A stretch of 64,000 nt of DNA from Streptomyces aureus (GTDB taxonomy: Bacteria > Actinomycetota > Actinomycetes > Streptomycetales > Streptomycetaceae), in contig NZ_JNZD01000028.1 of NCBI RefSeq assembly GCF_000725495.1, positions 1 through 64,000 of the forward strand, given 5' to 3'. Under the pieces are notes generated by a model. It did not search any database. It was not told where the DNA came from and was given only the letters and a program-made list of their open reading frames with translations. This document shows positions 35,843 to 44,198 of the stretch, in pieces. The position numbers and the translations under genes are program-made. The first letter of the stretch is position 1; every line of letters begins with the position of its first letter.

Positions 35843-36274
35843 GTGAGCGTAAAGAGCAGGATCGCCCAGAGCATGGCGGCCGTCGTCTGCACGGCCCTGG
35901 TGGGCCTCGGCGGCACCGCCCAGGCCAGTACAGGCGCACCGACCATCGGCGATGGTTACGCCAACAACACCCACGCCGTGTGGTGCGTCCAGGAGAGCCT
36001 GAACTACTTTCAGACGCACTGGAACCAGCAGTACAAGTGGGGTCCGACCATTCCGACGGTGGCTCAGGATGGCGTGTGGGGCGCGAAGACCAAGCAGGCC
36101 GTGATGTATTTCCAGCAGGCCATGAACCACGCCGGCCCCAACCTCGATGTCGACGGCTACGTCGGCCAGCAGACCGGTAATTCCATCGTGGCATTCGGTG
36201 ACCCCTACTACACCGGAGGCGCCACGAACAGCGACGCCTACTGCTTCCAGTACCTGCCCACCCTGTACAACTGA
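35843..36274 (+). CDS. Secreted peptidoglycan-binding-like protein
   Basis: A protein of 143 residues with a signal peptide (SVKSRIAQSMAAVVCTALVG through AQAS) and a mature domain resembling PG_binding_1. It contains TVAQDGVWGAKTKQAVMYFQ, VDGYVGQQTGNSI and two Cys that could form a disulfide. It would bind cell-wall peptidoglycan, and no catalytic domain is attached. GGAGAGAGA precedes the GTG. A hairpin follows. Confidence 0.75.
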   Translation: MSVKSRIAQSMAAVVCTALVGLGGTAQASTGAPTIGDGYANNTHAVWCVQESLNYFQTHWNQQYKWGPTIPTVAQDGVWGAKTKQAVMYFQQAMNHAGPNLDVDGYVGQQTGNSIVAFGDPYYTGGATNSDAYCFQYLPTLYN

Positions 36275-36281
36275 AGATGAC

Positions 36282-36307
36282 GGTCCTCCGGTCCGGCCGC
36301 GAGGACC
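36282..36307 (+). terminator. Hairpin after the peptidoglycan-binding gene
   Basis: GGTCCTC and GAGGACC pair around a 12-base loop, eight bases after the stop. Confidence 0.5.
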
Positions 36308-36858
36308 ACCTCAGTTATGGGACAACCGCCTCGATTCCCGGCCGAAGAATCCCAGGAGAGTTCTCCCGCTCGCCTTTCTGCCCGACTCCGGATCGTATGC
36401 AGCTGTTGCGCCGCGCCCGCCATGCCGGCGCACTGTAGTAGAAGTCGGCGGTGCCAAATTCGTTGTCTCGCCGCCCCCGAATGCTTTGCGTAGCTGTGGT
36501 TCAGCGCCGCGACGCAGGTTGGCCATGCGAAAGTGCCCACAGAAATAGAAGCCCGGGGCGGTGATCAACGGCATATGCCGTTACGGACTATGGGTATGTG
36601 CTGCTGGATGTTGGCGGCACAGGCGAACATTGTTCCTGCGCAATCTGGGCACCCAACGCGCTCATGGCTGACGAGCCGGAATCCTCAAAGATCGCCCGGT
36701 GGGGGCGCGACCTGCATTCTCTATTGGCACGAAGCGCTCAGATGCCTCGATGAAGGCGACACAACGTCCGGTCAGCGGACGAAGTCCCGCTATCCCCGCT
36801 CACGTACTACGTCACGCGCCTGCGAGACGCGCGATCGGTTATCCAGAAGGAGACCCGC
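36308..36858. other. Lower-GC intergenic stretch without a gene
   Basis: No ORF with coding bias is seen. The drop in GC here and in the lectin gene behind it suggests DNA acquired from elsewhere. Confidence 0.35.
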
Positions 36859-37338
36859 ATGAATAAGAAGCCTGGGCTCATCACGGCCTTGTTGACCACC
36901 ATGACTGTAGCGGCCACACTGATGACTGCCACCGGTTCGGCGAATGCCAATAGCGGCGACTTGGTCACGTGGAAGAACCACAAAACCAACTACTTCCTGA
37001 CCTTCGAGAAGGGGGGCATCGTGAAGGGCAACTACGGCACCGGTTCTAACAACCACTGGCAGGAGATCAAGAACAGCGACGGTAGTTGGAACCTCATCAC
37101 TGACGATGGGTACCGATACTGTCTGACCGGCTACTACCGGCAGGTCTACACCGAGCCTTGCGACGGGGCCCCTAACGGGACGAACACGTGGGAACGCTGG
37201 TACGAGATCCCGACTCAGACCGGCTGGGCACTGAAGAACCGTCAGACCGGCTATATTCTGGACGACGACGGCAATGGCAACATCTACGCTAACTCTAACG
37301 ACGTCGGCAACTCGGATCCGAATCAGCGCTGGTACTAG
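36859..37338 (+). CDS. Secreted ricin-type beta-trefoil lectin-like protein
   Basis: The 159-residue protein has a signal peptide (MNKKPGLITALLTTMTVAAT through SANA) and a mature part with beta-trefoil spacing. It contains YFLTFEKGGIVKGNYG, HWQEIKNSDGSWNLITDDGY, CLTGYYRQVYTEPC and a closing DPNQRWY. Such domains bind sugars. It is short for a full three-lobed trefoil. Base composition and codon use (many AAC, ACT, GGT) are less GC-rich than neighbouring genes. GAAGGAGA precedes the ATG. Confidence 0.7.
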   Translation: MNKKPGLITALLTTMTVAATLMTATGSANANSGDLVTWKNHKTNYFLTFEKGGIVKGNYGTGSNNHWQEIKNSDGSWNLITDDGYRYCLTGYYRQVYTEPCDGAPNGTNTWERWYEIPTQTGWALKNRQTGYILDDDGNGNIYANSNDVGNSDPNQRWY

Positions 37339-37354
37339 CCTCGATCTTGCATGA

Positions 37355-37381
37355 GGGTCCGCCGACGGAGTCGGTGGCCCC
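37355..37381 (+). terminator. Terminator after the lectin gene
   Basis: GGGTCCGCCGAC and GTCGGTGGCCC form a stem with a GGA loop and minor mismatches, followed by CTTTCGCTTT. Confidence 0.6.
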
Positions 37382-37495
37382 TTTCGCTTTCTGTGGCTGA
37401 TGGCAGGCTGGCGGCCCGGCTGTCGCGTCGGGTGGGCGCCGGGTTCCACTTCCCGGGGCGGGTGATGTTGTCTTCGGGAGGGTTGACGTTGCTGG

Positions 37496-38923
37496 TCAGC
37501 CGGGGTTTGGCAGGAGTGCGAGCCGTTCGAGTGCAGCGGTGATCTCGCTGGTCCAGGGCCAGTGCTGGCTGAGGCGAAGAATCTTGCGCCGACCGGTGGT
37601 GACGAGGTGGGCGGCCGTGGAGAACAGGCGGAATCGCAGGCGGCGGGGTTCCCAGAGCCGGGCCTTGCCGGTGAGAGCGAGCATGGGCATCCAGGCCAGC
37701 AGTTCGAGGGCGATCTGGACGATCTCGAGCCAGACCTTGTTCTGCGCGGTGTGGTGCAGGGGCAGGTTGCGCAGGCCGGTGGCCCGGGCGGCCCGGATCC
37801 GGTCCTCGGCTCGGGCCCGCAGCCGGTGACGGAGTTCGAGTTCGGCGATCGGCCGGTGGGGGGTGTTGGTCGCGAAGCACGTGATCCACATGCCGTCCGC
37901 GTCTGTGATCCTCAACTGGGCACCAGGATGGGGCCGTTCCTTTCGGACGATCAGGCACATGCCCTTGGGCTAGCCGTCCAGGAGCTTGCCCGTGAGCTCA
38001 GCGACCCAGGCCCCGTCAGGGGCCTCGCCATCGGTCTCGACGGCCGGGGTCCAGGCCGAGGCGGGGACCTTCAGCACGTGTTCGTGGATCGCTTCGGTGA
38101 CCGTCATGCCGACCGAGTAGGACAGCCATCGTCCTCGCTTCGCGAGCCAGGGCACGAAGTCGTGAGTGCCGCCCGCGGAGTCCGTGCGGATGAGGGGCTG
38201 ACGCCCTCGCCGGTAGTGCTTGGGCATTTGGGCCAGGGCGAGTTGGGTGGTGGTGATGTGGTCGGCTGCCGTGTTGGAGCCCGCGTTTCCCGGTCTCAGG
38301 AGGGCGGCGACGGGCTCACCGGTTCCGCTCGGGCCGTGGTCGCGGAAGGCAGTCAGCGGGTGATGGCCGTAGGTCTTCTTCCAGGTCGCGGCCGTGTCTT
38401 CCTTGTCGGAGTGGGCGATCACGAGGACGCCGTCGAGATCGATGGCGACCTGGCCGTCGGTGTCTGGGGCGTTCTCGCCGGCCAACGACCAGGCATGGGT
38501 CCGGGCTTCGGACCGTGCGGACCCGATGGCCTGCAGAGATTTCTCGCCGGAGGCGGCGAGGGCGTCGATCAGGCGGGAGATGGTCGGGTCGGAGGCGACC
38601 GGGCCGAAGACGGCCGGTTCACATCGCTGCATCGCGACGTCCGCGAGGCAGTCCCCACCGAGTGCGACCGCGAGGGCGACGTCAAGGAGGGCCTTGCCTG
38701 GATCGTGGACGGCCCGCGGTTTGCGCCACGGAGCCAGGGCCTGGGACATGGCCTGGTCAAGTCCGGTCTTGCGGACCGTTTCGACGAGCAGGACCGACCC
38801 GGCCTGCGAGACGACCTGGCGGCCGTCGTCCCGGACACGGACACGGGGATAGGACCCGATAGACTGCTTCACCTGGGAAGTGCCTCCGGCGGTGGCAGGA
38901 ACAAGGACCTCGACAATCCTCAT
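37496..38923 (-). pseudogene. IS1380-family transposase with one in-frame amber codon
   Basis: The frame runs for about 475 codons from RIVEVLVPATAGGTSQVKQS to ITAALERLALLPNPG. It has the IS1380 core GQVAIDLDGVLVIAHSDKED, TFG-like YGHHPLTAF, RTDSAGGTHDFV and KVWLEIVQIALELLAW. A single TAG at 37970-37972 (minus strand) sits where homologues have Trp (expected GWPKGM, here G-stop-PKGM). Everything else appears intact, so the copy was inactivated recently by a TGG-to-TAG change or is read through at low level. Confidence 0.85.
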
Positions 38924-38989
38924 TCTTGCTGGTCAGGGGCACTTTCTGCTTTCCTGACCGCCTGTCGGGCAGCCCACCTCGTGAAAGCG

Positions 38990-39295
38990 CGAGGCTAGGG
39001 CTGTCACGATGCGGAACGTACCGTCTGGCGTACGCAGGCTGTCACCCACCCGCAAGGCGGAGACCGGCGTCCAACCGCGGGCCTTGGCGAAGAAGCGGTG
39101 GCCTCTCGTACTGGAGATCACCCCGTCGGCCAACGTGATGTCCACCAGCTGTCGGGTGTCGTGCCGCATGGTGTCGGTCACTGGCCCCGAGCAGACGGCC
39201 GACCGGTCCGCGGATCCGTGGCACGGACCAGGTCCCTGACGCGGACGTCTGCGATCGATCTGCGCGTCCCGTCGGCCATCAGGACCTGAGTGCCG
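38990..39295 (-). pseudogene. Pretoxin HINT (intein-like) domain fragment
   Basis: Two frames give GGTQVLMADGTRRSIADVRV then RDLVRATDPRTGRPSA, and VTDTMRHDTRQLVDITLADG then TRGHRFFAKARGWTPV, ALRVGDSLRTPDGTFRIVTA. This is the HINT domain that precedes toxin tips in polymorphic toxins of Streptomyces. A one-base shift near 39185 breaks it, and both the long N-terminal part and the toxin are missing. The usual first Cys is not seen. Confidence 0.75.
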
Positions 39296-39385
39296 CCCGG
39301 GAGCTGCACACCAATGTGGAGTTTTACGCGGGAGTGGTCATGGAACTCTGCGGGCTGCCCCGCGAGATGTTCACCCCGACCTTGG
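39296..39385 (+). pseudogene. Citrate synthase fragment
   Basis: The plus strand reads RELHTNVEFYAGVVMELCGL followed by PREMFTPT. This matches the C-terminal region of actinobacterial citrate synthases. Only about 30 codons remain, wedged between the HINT and CFAS fragments. Confidence 0.65.
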
Positions 39386-39395
39386 AGCGCCAACG

Positions 39396-39568
39396 GTATT
39401 CGTCGTCTCCGACGTGCTCGCCCATCTCGATCGTGGCGACAGCGTCGTAGGCGGAGCCGGTGATGTCCCGGTAGTCCTGGCACACCACCTCCACCCGGTG
39501 CATCAGCCCTCGCTCGCGCACCTGTTCGCGCACATACGCGGCCTGCTCCCGGGCCAGGGTGCCGGCGG
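39396..39568 (-). pseudogene. Internal fragment of a CFAS-like methyltransferase
   Basis: These 173 bases align without gaps to 7889-8061 of the methyltransferase gene in this window, with about nine differences by eye. The translation includes VEVVCQDYRDITGSAYDAVA and TIEMGEHVGDDEY. It is too diverged for a fresh copy of that gene and probably came from a second, very similar locus. Confidence 0.85.
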
Positions 39569-39599
39569 TTGTACTTCACCTCCTCCACGGCCTCGTTAT

Positions 39600-39910
39600 G
39601 GCCGCGCATTGAACGATGCACGTTGGGACGACAGTGCGGGGCCAGACCGCCTCGACCGCATCCGGCAGGCCCTTCAGCCCGTCGCAGAAAGAGCATCAGG
39701 ACATCTTCAACTCCGCGATTCTTCAGCTCGGTGAAGACCTGCAGTCAGTGCTTGGCGCCCTCACCACCGTCACCGGCCCAGATCCCGAGAACGTCCCGGG
39801 TGCCCTCGACCGTGACGGCCATCGCCACCTGGATCGGCGGGTTGGCAACCTTGTTGTGTACCGCCTTGGCCACTCGGCACCGCACGGCCACCCTGCGTCG
39901 ACGTGACGTC
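39600..39910 (-). pseudogene. IS256-family transposase fragment
   Basis: Minus-strand frames give VANPPIQVAMAVTVEGTRDV, LGIWAGDGGEGAKHWLQVFT and ELKNRGVEDVLMLFCDGLKG with LPDAVEAVWP. This is the catalytic centre of IS256 transposases. Both ends are missing. Confidence 0.8.
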
Positions 39911-40081
39911 CGAGGGCCGTCGGCGCGCAGGATCGGATTTTCCGGGTCGGCAGGCAGTGTCGTCCGGATGGGGCGTGGAGAGCCGGGAAGGTCTGGAGTG
40001 CGGTGAAAGGAAGGACGTTTCCGCGCTGGGCTCAAATATCAGGCTGGGACGGCAGCGGGTTCTGCTCCAAGACGAGCGTGA

Positions 40082-40666
40082 TCACGAGCGTTCCCTCAGA
40101 GAGGCGAGGACGGTGCGGATGTCGGTGCGAGGGCCGCGGTTGTAGGGCAGTTTGGACAGCAGCATGCCCATGGCGCAGGTGTTGCTGAGCGCGGCGAACG
40201 TCAGCCCGGCGCCGATGGCGGTGCCGATCAGGTGCGCTCCCGGCACGAACACGCCGACGAGGCCGGTGACCATTACGACGGATCCCGCGATCAGGCGGAC
40301 CTGGCGTTCGAGGTCCCACCGTGCTTCGCCTCGGTTGACGGGCGCGCCGGTGGCTTCCCAGGCCATCATGCCGCCGTCCAGCACGCGCAGGTTGGGCAGA
40401 CCGGCCTCGGCGAGGGCCTGCTCGGCCTGGGCGGCGCGGGCGCCGGAACGGCAGACCAGGACCACGCCCTCGTCGAGGTGGGCGAGGAGTTCGCCACGGT
40501 GCTCGCGGAGGGTGTCCAGCGGGACGTTGTAGGAGCCGGGGATGTGGACCGTCCGGAACTCGCCCGGGGTGCGCACGTCCAGCACACGCGGTCCGCGTCC
40601 GTCCTTGATCAGCTGCTGAAGGGCGGCGGGGGTGAGACCGGCGGCACGGGAGACGTCGATGGTCAT
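40082..40666 (-). CDS. Rhodanese with DUF2892 membrane domain
   Basis: This 194-residue protein has a rhodanese domain (residues 1-105) with active-site loop VCRSGARAAQ, followed by a DUF2892 two-helix membrane domain (LIAGSVVMVTGLVGVFVPGA). It resembles inner-membrane YgaP, a sulfurtransferase. It would carry persulfide sulfur at the membrane face. GGAG precedes the ATG. It lies downstream of the persulfide dioxygenase gene and is probably cotranscribed with it from the CstR-type operator at 42258. Confidence 0.8.
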   Translation of the reverse strand: MTIDVSRAAGLTPAALQQLIKDGRGPRVLDVRTPGEFRTVHIPGSYNVPLDTLREHRGELLAHLDEGVVLVCRSGARAAQAEQALAEAGLPNLRVLDGGMMAWEATGAPVNRGEARWDLERQVRLIAGSVVMVTGLVGVFVPGAHLIGTAIGAGLTFAALSNTCAMGMLLSKLPYNRGPRTDIRTVLASLRERS

Positions 40667-40843
40667 GAAAACTCCGTCGTGGTGAGGTGACCCGCATGGA
40701 GGTGCGGGAGGGGTATGTGCGGGTACAGGTGGGGGCTTGCGCACGCGCGCGGAGCCGGTCAGGGCTTGAGGGCTCCGCGCGGGTGCGCCGGCGGCTCTCG
40801 CGGCTGGGCGGTGGGCCGGCCGCTTTGGGGACGGGCTGCCGGA

Positions 40844-42232
40844 TCAGACCGCGGCGGGGGTGTTGAGCAGGGCCCAGGCGGCGTAGCCGCCGAGGATGTC
40901 GGAGACGTCGGTGAATCCGTGGTGGCGCAGCAGGCTCGCGGCGATCGAGGAGCGGTGGCCGCCCGCGCAGTGCAGGACCAGGGGCTTCTCGCGCGGGATC
41001 TCGTCCAGGCGGCGGGGCAGTTCGCCGAGCGCGATGTGAAGGGCTTCGTCGATGAAGCCGTGCTCGCCGCGTTCACCGCAGTTGCGGACGTCGACGACGA
41101 CCGGCGGGTTGTCGCTCTCCAGGGCTGTACGGACCTGGGCGGCGGTGAGGCGGCTGGCGGGGGTGACCTCCTCGGCCAGTGCGGTCAGCGCGTCGTCCGG
41201 GGAGCGCAGGTAGCCGGCCACGCGGTCGAAGCCGATCCGGGCCAGACGGGTGACGATCTCCTCCTCGCGGTTCTGCGGGGCGATGACCAGCAGGTCGGCG
41301 TCGGCGGGCAGGACGGTTCCGGCCTGTTCGGCGAACCGGCCGTCGGCAGGCACGTTCACCGACCCACGCAGGTGCCCAGCGGCGAACTCCTGTGGATCGC
41401 GGGCGTCGACGACGACGGCGCCGGAGGTGCGGAGGCCGGCGAAGCCCTCGACGGTCAGCGGCCGGGGGGCGGTGGCCGGGTCGAACAGCGGGCGCTCACT
41501 GCGGTTGAGAATCGCGTCGTAGACGAAGTAGCCGGGGGCGGCGGTCTGGCCGGCGGTCACGATGGCCACGAACTCGCCCTCACTCATCGGTGCGCACGCG
41601 TAGTTGGTGGCGCGCTGCTCGCCGATGGTGGACTGCTTCTCGGTCGAGAGGTTCTTGCCGCAGGCGGACCCGGCGCCGTGCGCGGGGAAGACCCGTACCT
41701 CGTCCGGCAGGCCCATCAGTTTGTTCTGGACGCTGTCGTACAGCATGGCGCCGAGTTCGTCGGCGGTGACGCCGATGGAGGCGAGCAGGTCGGGGCGGCC
41801 CACGTCGCCGATGAAGAGCGCGTCGCCGGTGAGCACACCGTACGGGACGGTCTGCTCGCTGTGCTCGTAGATCAGCACGCTGATCGACTCCGGGGTGTGC
41901 CCCGGAGTCTCCATGATCTGCAGGGTGACGTCACCGAGGCTGATCGTCTCGCCGTCGGCCAGCTTGCGGATCGGATACTCCGTCTCGGCGTGCCGGCCGT
42001 AGCCGATCCATGCGCCGGTACGGGCTGCCATCTCCAGGTGTCCGGCGACGAAGTCCGCGTGGAAGTGCGTGTTGATGACACCGACCACGGTGAAACCTCG
42101 GGCCTCGGCGTCCGCCAGGTACTCCGAGACATCCCGGCGCGGGTCGACGACCACGGCCTGGCCGGTGGCCTCGTCGGCGATCATGTACGACGCCTGCGAC
42201 AGGCAGTCGAGGTAGTACTGGGCGAAGAACAT
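40844..42232 (-). CDS. Persulfide dioxygenase (MBL fold) fused to two rhodanese domains
   Basis: The protein of 462 residues has a metallo-beta-lactamase domain with metal ligands in NTHFHADFVAGH (near 54) and a Gly-His-Thr-Pro motif (PGHTPES near 110), typical of ETHE1/CstB-like persulfide dioxygenases. Two rhodanese domains follow. The first lacks a Cys at the loop (LLVIAPQNREEE). The second has it (VLHCAGGHRSSIA). It oxidises glutathione- or mycothiol-type persulfide to sulfite and may release thiosulfate through the rhodanese. An ATACCC-N4-GGGTAT operator lies 26 bases before the ATG. Confidence 0.85.
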   Translation of the reverse strand: MFFAQYYLDCLSQASYMIADEATGQAVVVDPRRDVSEYLADAEARGFTVVGVINTHFHADFVAGHLEMAARTGAWIGYGRHAETEYPIRKLADGETISLGDVTLQIMETPGHTPESISVLIYEHSEQTVPYGVLTGDALFIGDVGRPDLLASIGVTADELGAMLYDSVQNKLMGLPDEVRVFPAHGAGSACGKNLSTEKQSTIGEQRATNYACAPMSEGEFVAIVTAGQTAAPGYFVYDAILNRSERPLFDPATAPRPLTVEGFAGLRTSGAVVVDARDPQEFAAGHLRGSVNVPADGRFAEQAGTVLPADADLLVIAPQNREEEIVTRLARIGFDRVAGYLRSPDDALTALAEEVTPASRLTAAQVRTALESDNPPVVVDVRNCGERGEHGFIDEALHIALGELPRRLDEIPREKPLVLHCAGGHRSSIAASLLRHHGFTDVSDILGGYAAWALLNTPAAV

Positions 42233-42257
42233 GGGAACCTCCGTAAGTGAGACTCAG

Positions 42258-42273
42258 ATACCCGAGGGGGTAT
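42258..42273. promoter_or_regulatory. CstR/CsoR-type operator (site 1)
   Basis: ATACCCGAGGGGGTAT fits ATACCC-N4-GGGTAT and lies 26 bases upstream of the persulfide dioxygenase start. Confidence 0.75.
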
Positions 42274-42331
42274 ATGAGAGGCCGAAAGGTGGCCTGCTCC
42301 CCGAAGGGGCAGGCGTGCAAGCGGGGGAAGG

Positions 42332-42658
42332 TCAGGCCGTCCCCGGGGTGGACCCCGTCGCGAGCGGGCGGCCGGCGCCGGCCCACCCCCGGGTCCCGCC
42401 GGCGACGGAAAGGGTGTCCATCCCGGCGGCGGCGAGCCGGTCCGCGGCCCACTGGCTGCGGTTGCCGCTCGCGCCGATCACGTACACCTGACGCCCCCTG
42501 GGCAGGTGGGGCGGTGCGGCGGCCGGTGCGGACAGTGGAGCAAGCTGCGCGCCGGGCGCATGTCCCGCCTGATACTCCTCCGGCTCCCGCACGTCAAGGA
42601 TGACGGCGCCGGCCCTCCAGGCGGCGGTGAAGGACTCCAGGTCGACTTCGCGAGCCAT
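42332..42658 (-). CDS. Rhodanese-like protein lacking the active-site Cys
   Basis: The 108-residue protein is a single rhodanese domain (AGAVILDVREPEEYQAGHAP). The catalytic loop reads YVIGASGNRS where active relatives have YVICASGNRS, so Cys is replaced by Gly. It cannot carry persulfide at that site and may be a binding or regulatory form. The ATG at 42658 is favoured over the GTG at 42670 because GGAGG overlaps the latter. An operator lies 19 bases upstream. Confidence 0.75.
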   Translation of the reverse strand: MAREVDLESFTAAWRAGAVILDVREPEEYQAGHAPGAQLAPLSAPAAAPPHLPRGRQVYVIGASGNRSQWAADRLAAAGMDTLSVAGGTRGWAGAGRPLATGSTPGTA

Positions 42659-42676
42659 GAGTGCATTCACCTCCAG

Positions 42677-42692
42677 ATACCCCCCTGGGTAT
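42677..42692. promoter_or_regulatory. CstR/CsoR-type operator (site 2)
   Basis: ATACCCCCCTGGGTAT lies 19 bases upstream of the Cys-less rhodanese start. Confidence 0.75.
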
Positions 42693-42732
42693 TACCTGAA
42701 CGACGGTAAAGGACTCCCGTCCACCCTGTCAA

Positions 42733-42748
42733 ATACCCCTGGGGGTAT
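42733..42748. promoter_or_regulatory. CstR/CsoR-type operator (site 3)
   Basis: ATACCCCTGGGGGTAT lies 41 bases beyond site 2. It may make a tandem operator for the same gene or mark a lost divergent gene. Confidence 0.7.
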
Positions 42749-42839
42749 CGATTCCGCGATCATGCGACTGCCGTGCGGCCACACGTCGCCAGGCGACATC
42801 GTCGGACCCGGCACGCCTCCGACGGTGACGACAGGAGAG

Positions 42840-42975
42840 GCGATACGCCCTCCCGTGAGACTTGAGGCCCCTCTCGTCGGCGCTTCAGAGGAATCTCAGA
42901 TCTTTCGTGACTACGTCAGTAAGCCGTTCAGCCCGGAGGAGGCCAGCGCTCGGGTGCGCAGGCCGTTGTGCCGAG
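42840..42975 (+). pseudogene. Response-regulator receiver fragment
   Basis: The frame contains FRDYVSKPFSPEEASARVRR, which is the conserved end of a receiver domain (the invariant K-P-F and following helix). The phosphorylated Asp region and the output domain are absent. It is a short remnant. Confidence 0.5.
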
Positions 42976-43522
42976 CTGGCGTGGCGCAGCAGTCGGTGGA
43001 GGGCCCAGGCTGCGGTGGTCGAGCTGAAAGGACTTCTCACCGGACGTTGCGACGAACAGTTCGCCGAGGCAGGCACGCGGTTTCCGGTGAGCCTTCGGCG
43101 TGACGGCAGGCTGCCCGGCGGAACGAGGGCGACGAGCGTGGCGACGCGCCGCCAGGCCACGGGCACCACCCAATGACAGAGGAAGGACAGAAGGTCGTGG
43201 GCCGACTCACTTCGGGTAGCGGCCGCCGTGTATGCCGCGGACCGGTTCCTGCGCCGCGAATGCCGTCAGCGAGGTCGCTGACTGGATCGTCGGCCTTCGG
43301 CTCCTCGAACGCCGGTGTATGCCGTGGCGCATGGGCATGGCGAAGCCGGCGTACGGGCCTTCGCTTGGGGTTGCTGAACTTATGCCGGGTGAAGGCCGGT
43401 TGAGAGGCTCTCGCTTCCCGTGCCCGGTGGCCGCGATCACCGTGATGGCCGCCTGGTCTGGGCGGCTGCGGTCCGTACCGGGTCGGCACGGCCCCATTCG
43501 GGAGTGTCGCAGCCTGGGTGCG
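42976..43522. other. Stretch without a recognisable gene
   Basis: Several GC-driven frames are open but none has a convincing start, ribosome site or family match. Confidence 0.35.
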
Positions 43523-44110
43523 TCAGCTGTTGCGCAGGCGGGCCAGCGTCGCGTCGAGGTCGGCCTTGCGGGGCCGGTTGTGGGGAAGCTTGGCGAGCAT
43601 GGCGGCCATTTTGCAGGTGTTGGTCGCGGCGGAGAAGACCAGGCCGCTGGCGATGCCGGCTGACAGGAGCCGGAAGGCCGGGTGGACGAACTCGCCCAGG
43701 GCCAGGCCGAGCAGAACCATCGAGCCGGCGGTGAGGCGGACCTGGCGCTCCATGCCCCAGGTCGCCTTTTGGGTGCCCTCGGGTCGGTGCAGGTCGTGTC
43801 CCTGGGCGGTCCAGGCGCCGGTGCCGCCGGTGAGGGTGGCGGTGTGGATGCCGTTCTCCGCGAGGATCCGGCAGGCGTTCTCGGAGCGGGCGCCGGAGGC
43901 GCAGACGACGAGGACGTCACCGGTCTGGGCGGCGGTGCGGAGATCGGGCAGTGCTCGGTCGAGCTGGTCCAGGGGGATGTTCAGGGCGCCGGAGATGTGG
44001 CCGCCGGCGTACTCGCCGGGGGTGCGGACGTCGATGACGGTGAGTTCGTGCAGGCGGGCGTGGGTCTGGTGGGGGTCGAGGGCGGTGGGGGTGGTCATGG
44101 TTGTTGTCAT
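43523..44110 (-). CDS. Rhodanese with DUF2892 membrane domain (second copy)
   Basis: A 195-residue paralogue of the 40082 gene with loop VVCASGARSENA and a C-terminal two-helix membrane domain (LTAGSMVLLGLALGEFVHPA). It probably handles sulfane sulfur at the membrane. Two ATG codons are possible (44110 and 44098); AAGGA overlaps the first, so the second may be used. It lies last in the run TSUP exporter - rhodanese - persulfide dioxygenase, all on the minus strand. Confidence 0.8.
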   Translation of the reverse strand: MTTTMTTPTALDPHQTHARLHELTVIDVRTPGEYAGGHISGALNIPLDQLDRALPDLRTAAQTGDVLVVCASGARSENACRILAENGIHTATLTGGTGAWTAQGHDLHRPEGTQKATWGMERQVRLTAGSMVLLGLALGEFVHPAFRLLSAGIASGLVFSAATNTCKMAAMLAKLPHNRPRKADLDATLARLRNS

Positions 44111-44198
44111 CCTTGTGCATCGGGGTGTCTCGGACGGAGGAGCTCGCGTGCCGATGGGGTGTGGGTGAGGACGTGGAGCTTGGTCACCCGGTGGGGAG

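Noticed and set aside
37562..38998. 478-codon plus-strand frame
   Set aside because: It is antisense to the IS1380 transposase.
40715..42250. 511-codon plus-strand frame
   Set aside because: It is antisense to the persulfide dioxygenase; the minus strand has metal and rhodanese motifs.
42258..42273. Copper operon interpretation of the ATACCC-N4-GGGTAT sites
   Set aside because: No copper ATPase, chaperone or oxidase is intact nearby, the repressor lacks the copper His, and the controlled genes all handle sulfane sulfur.
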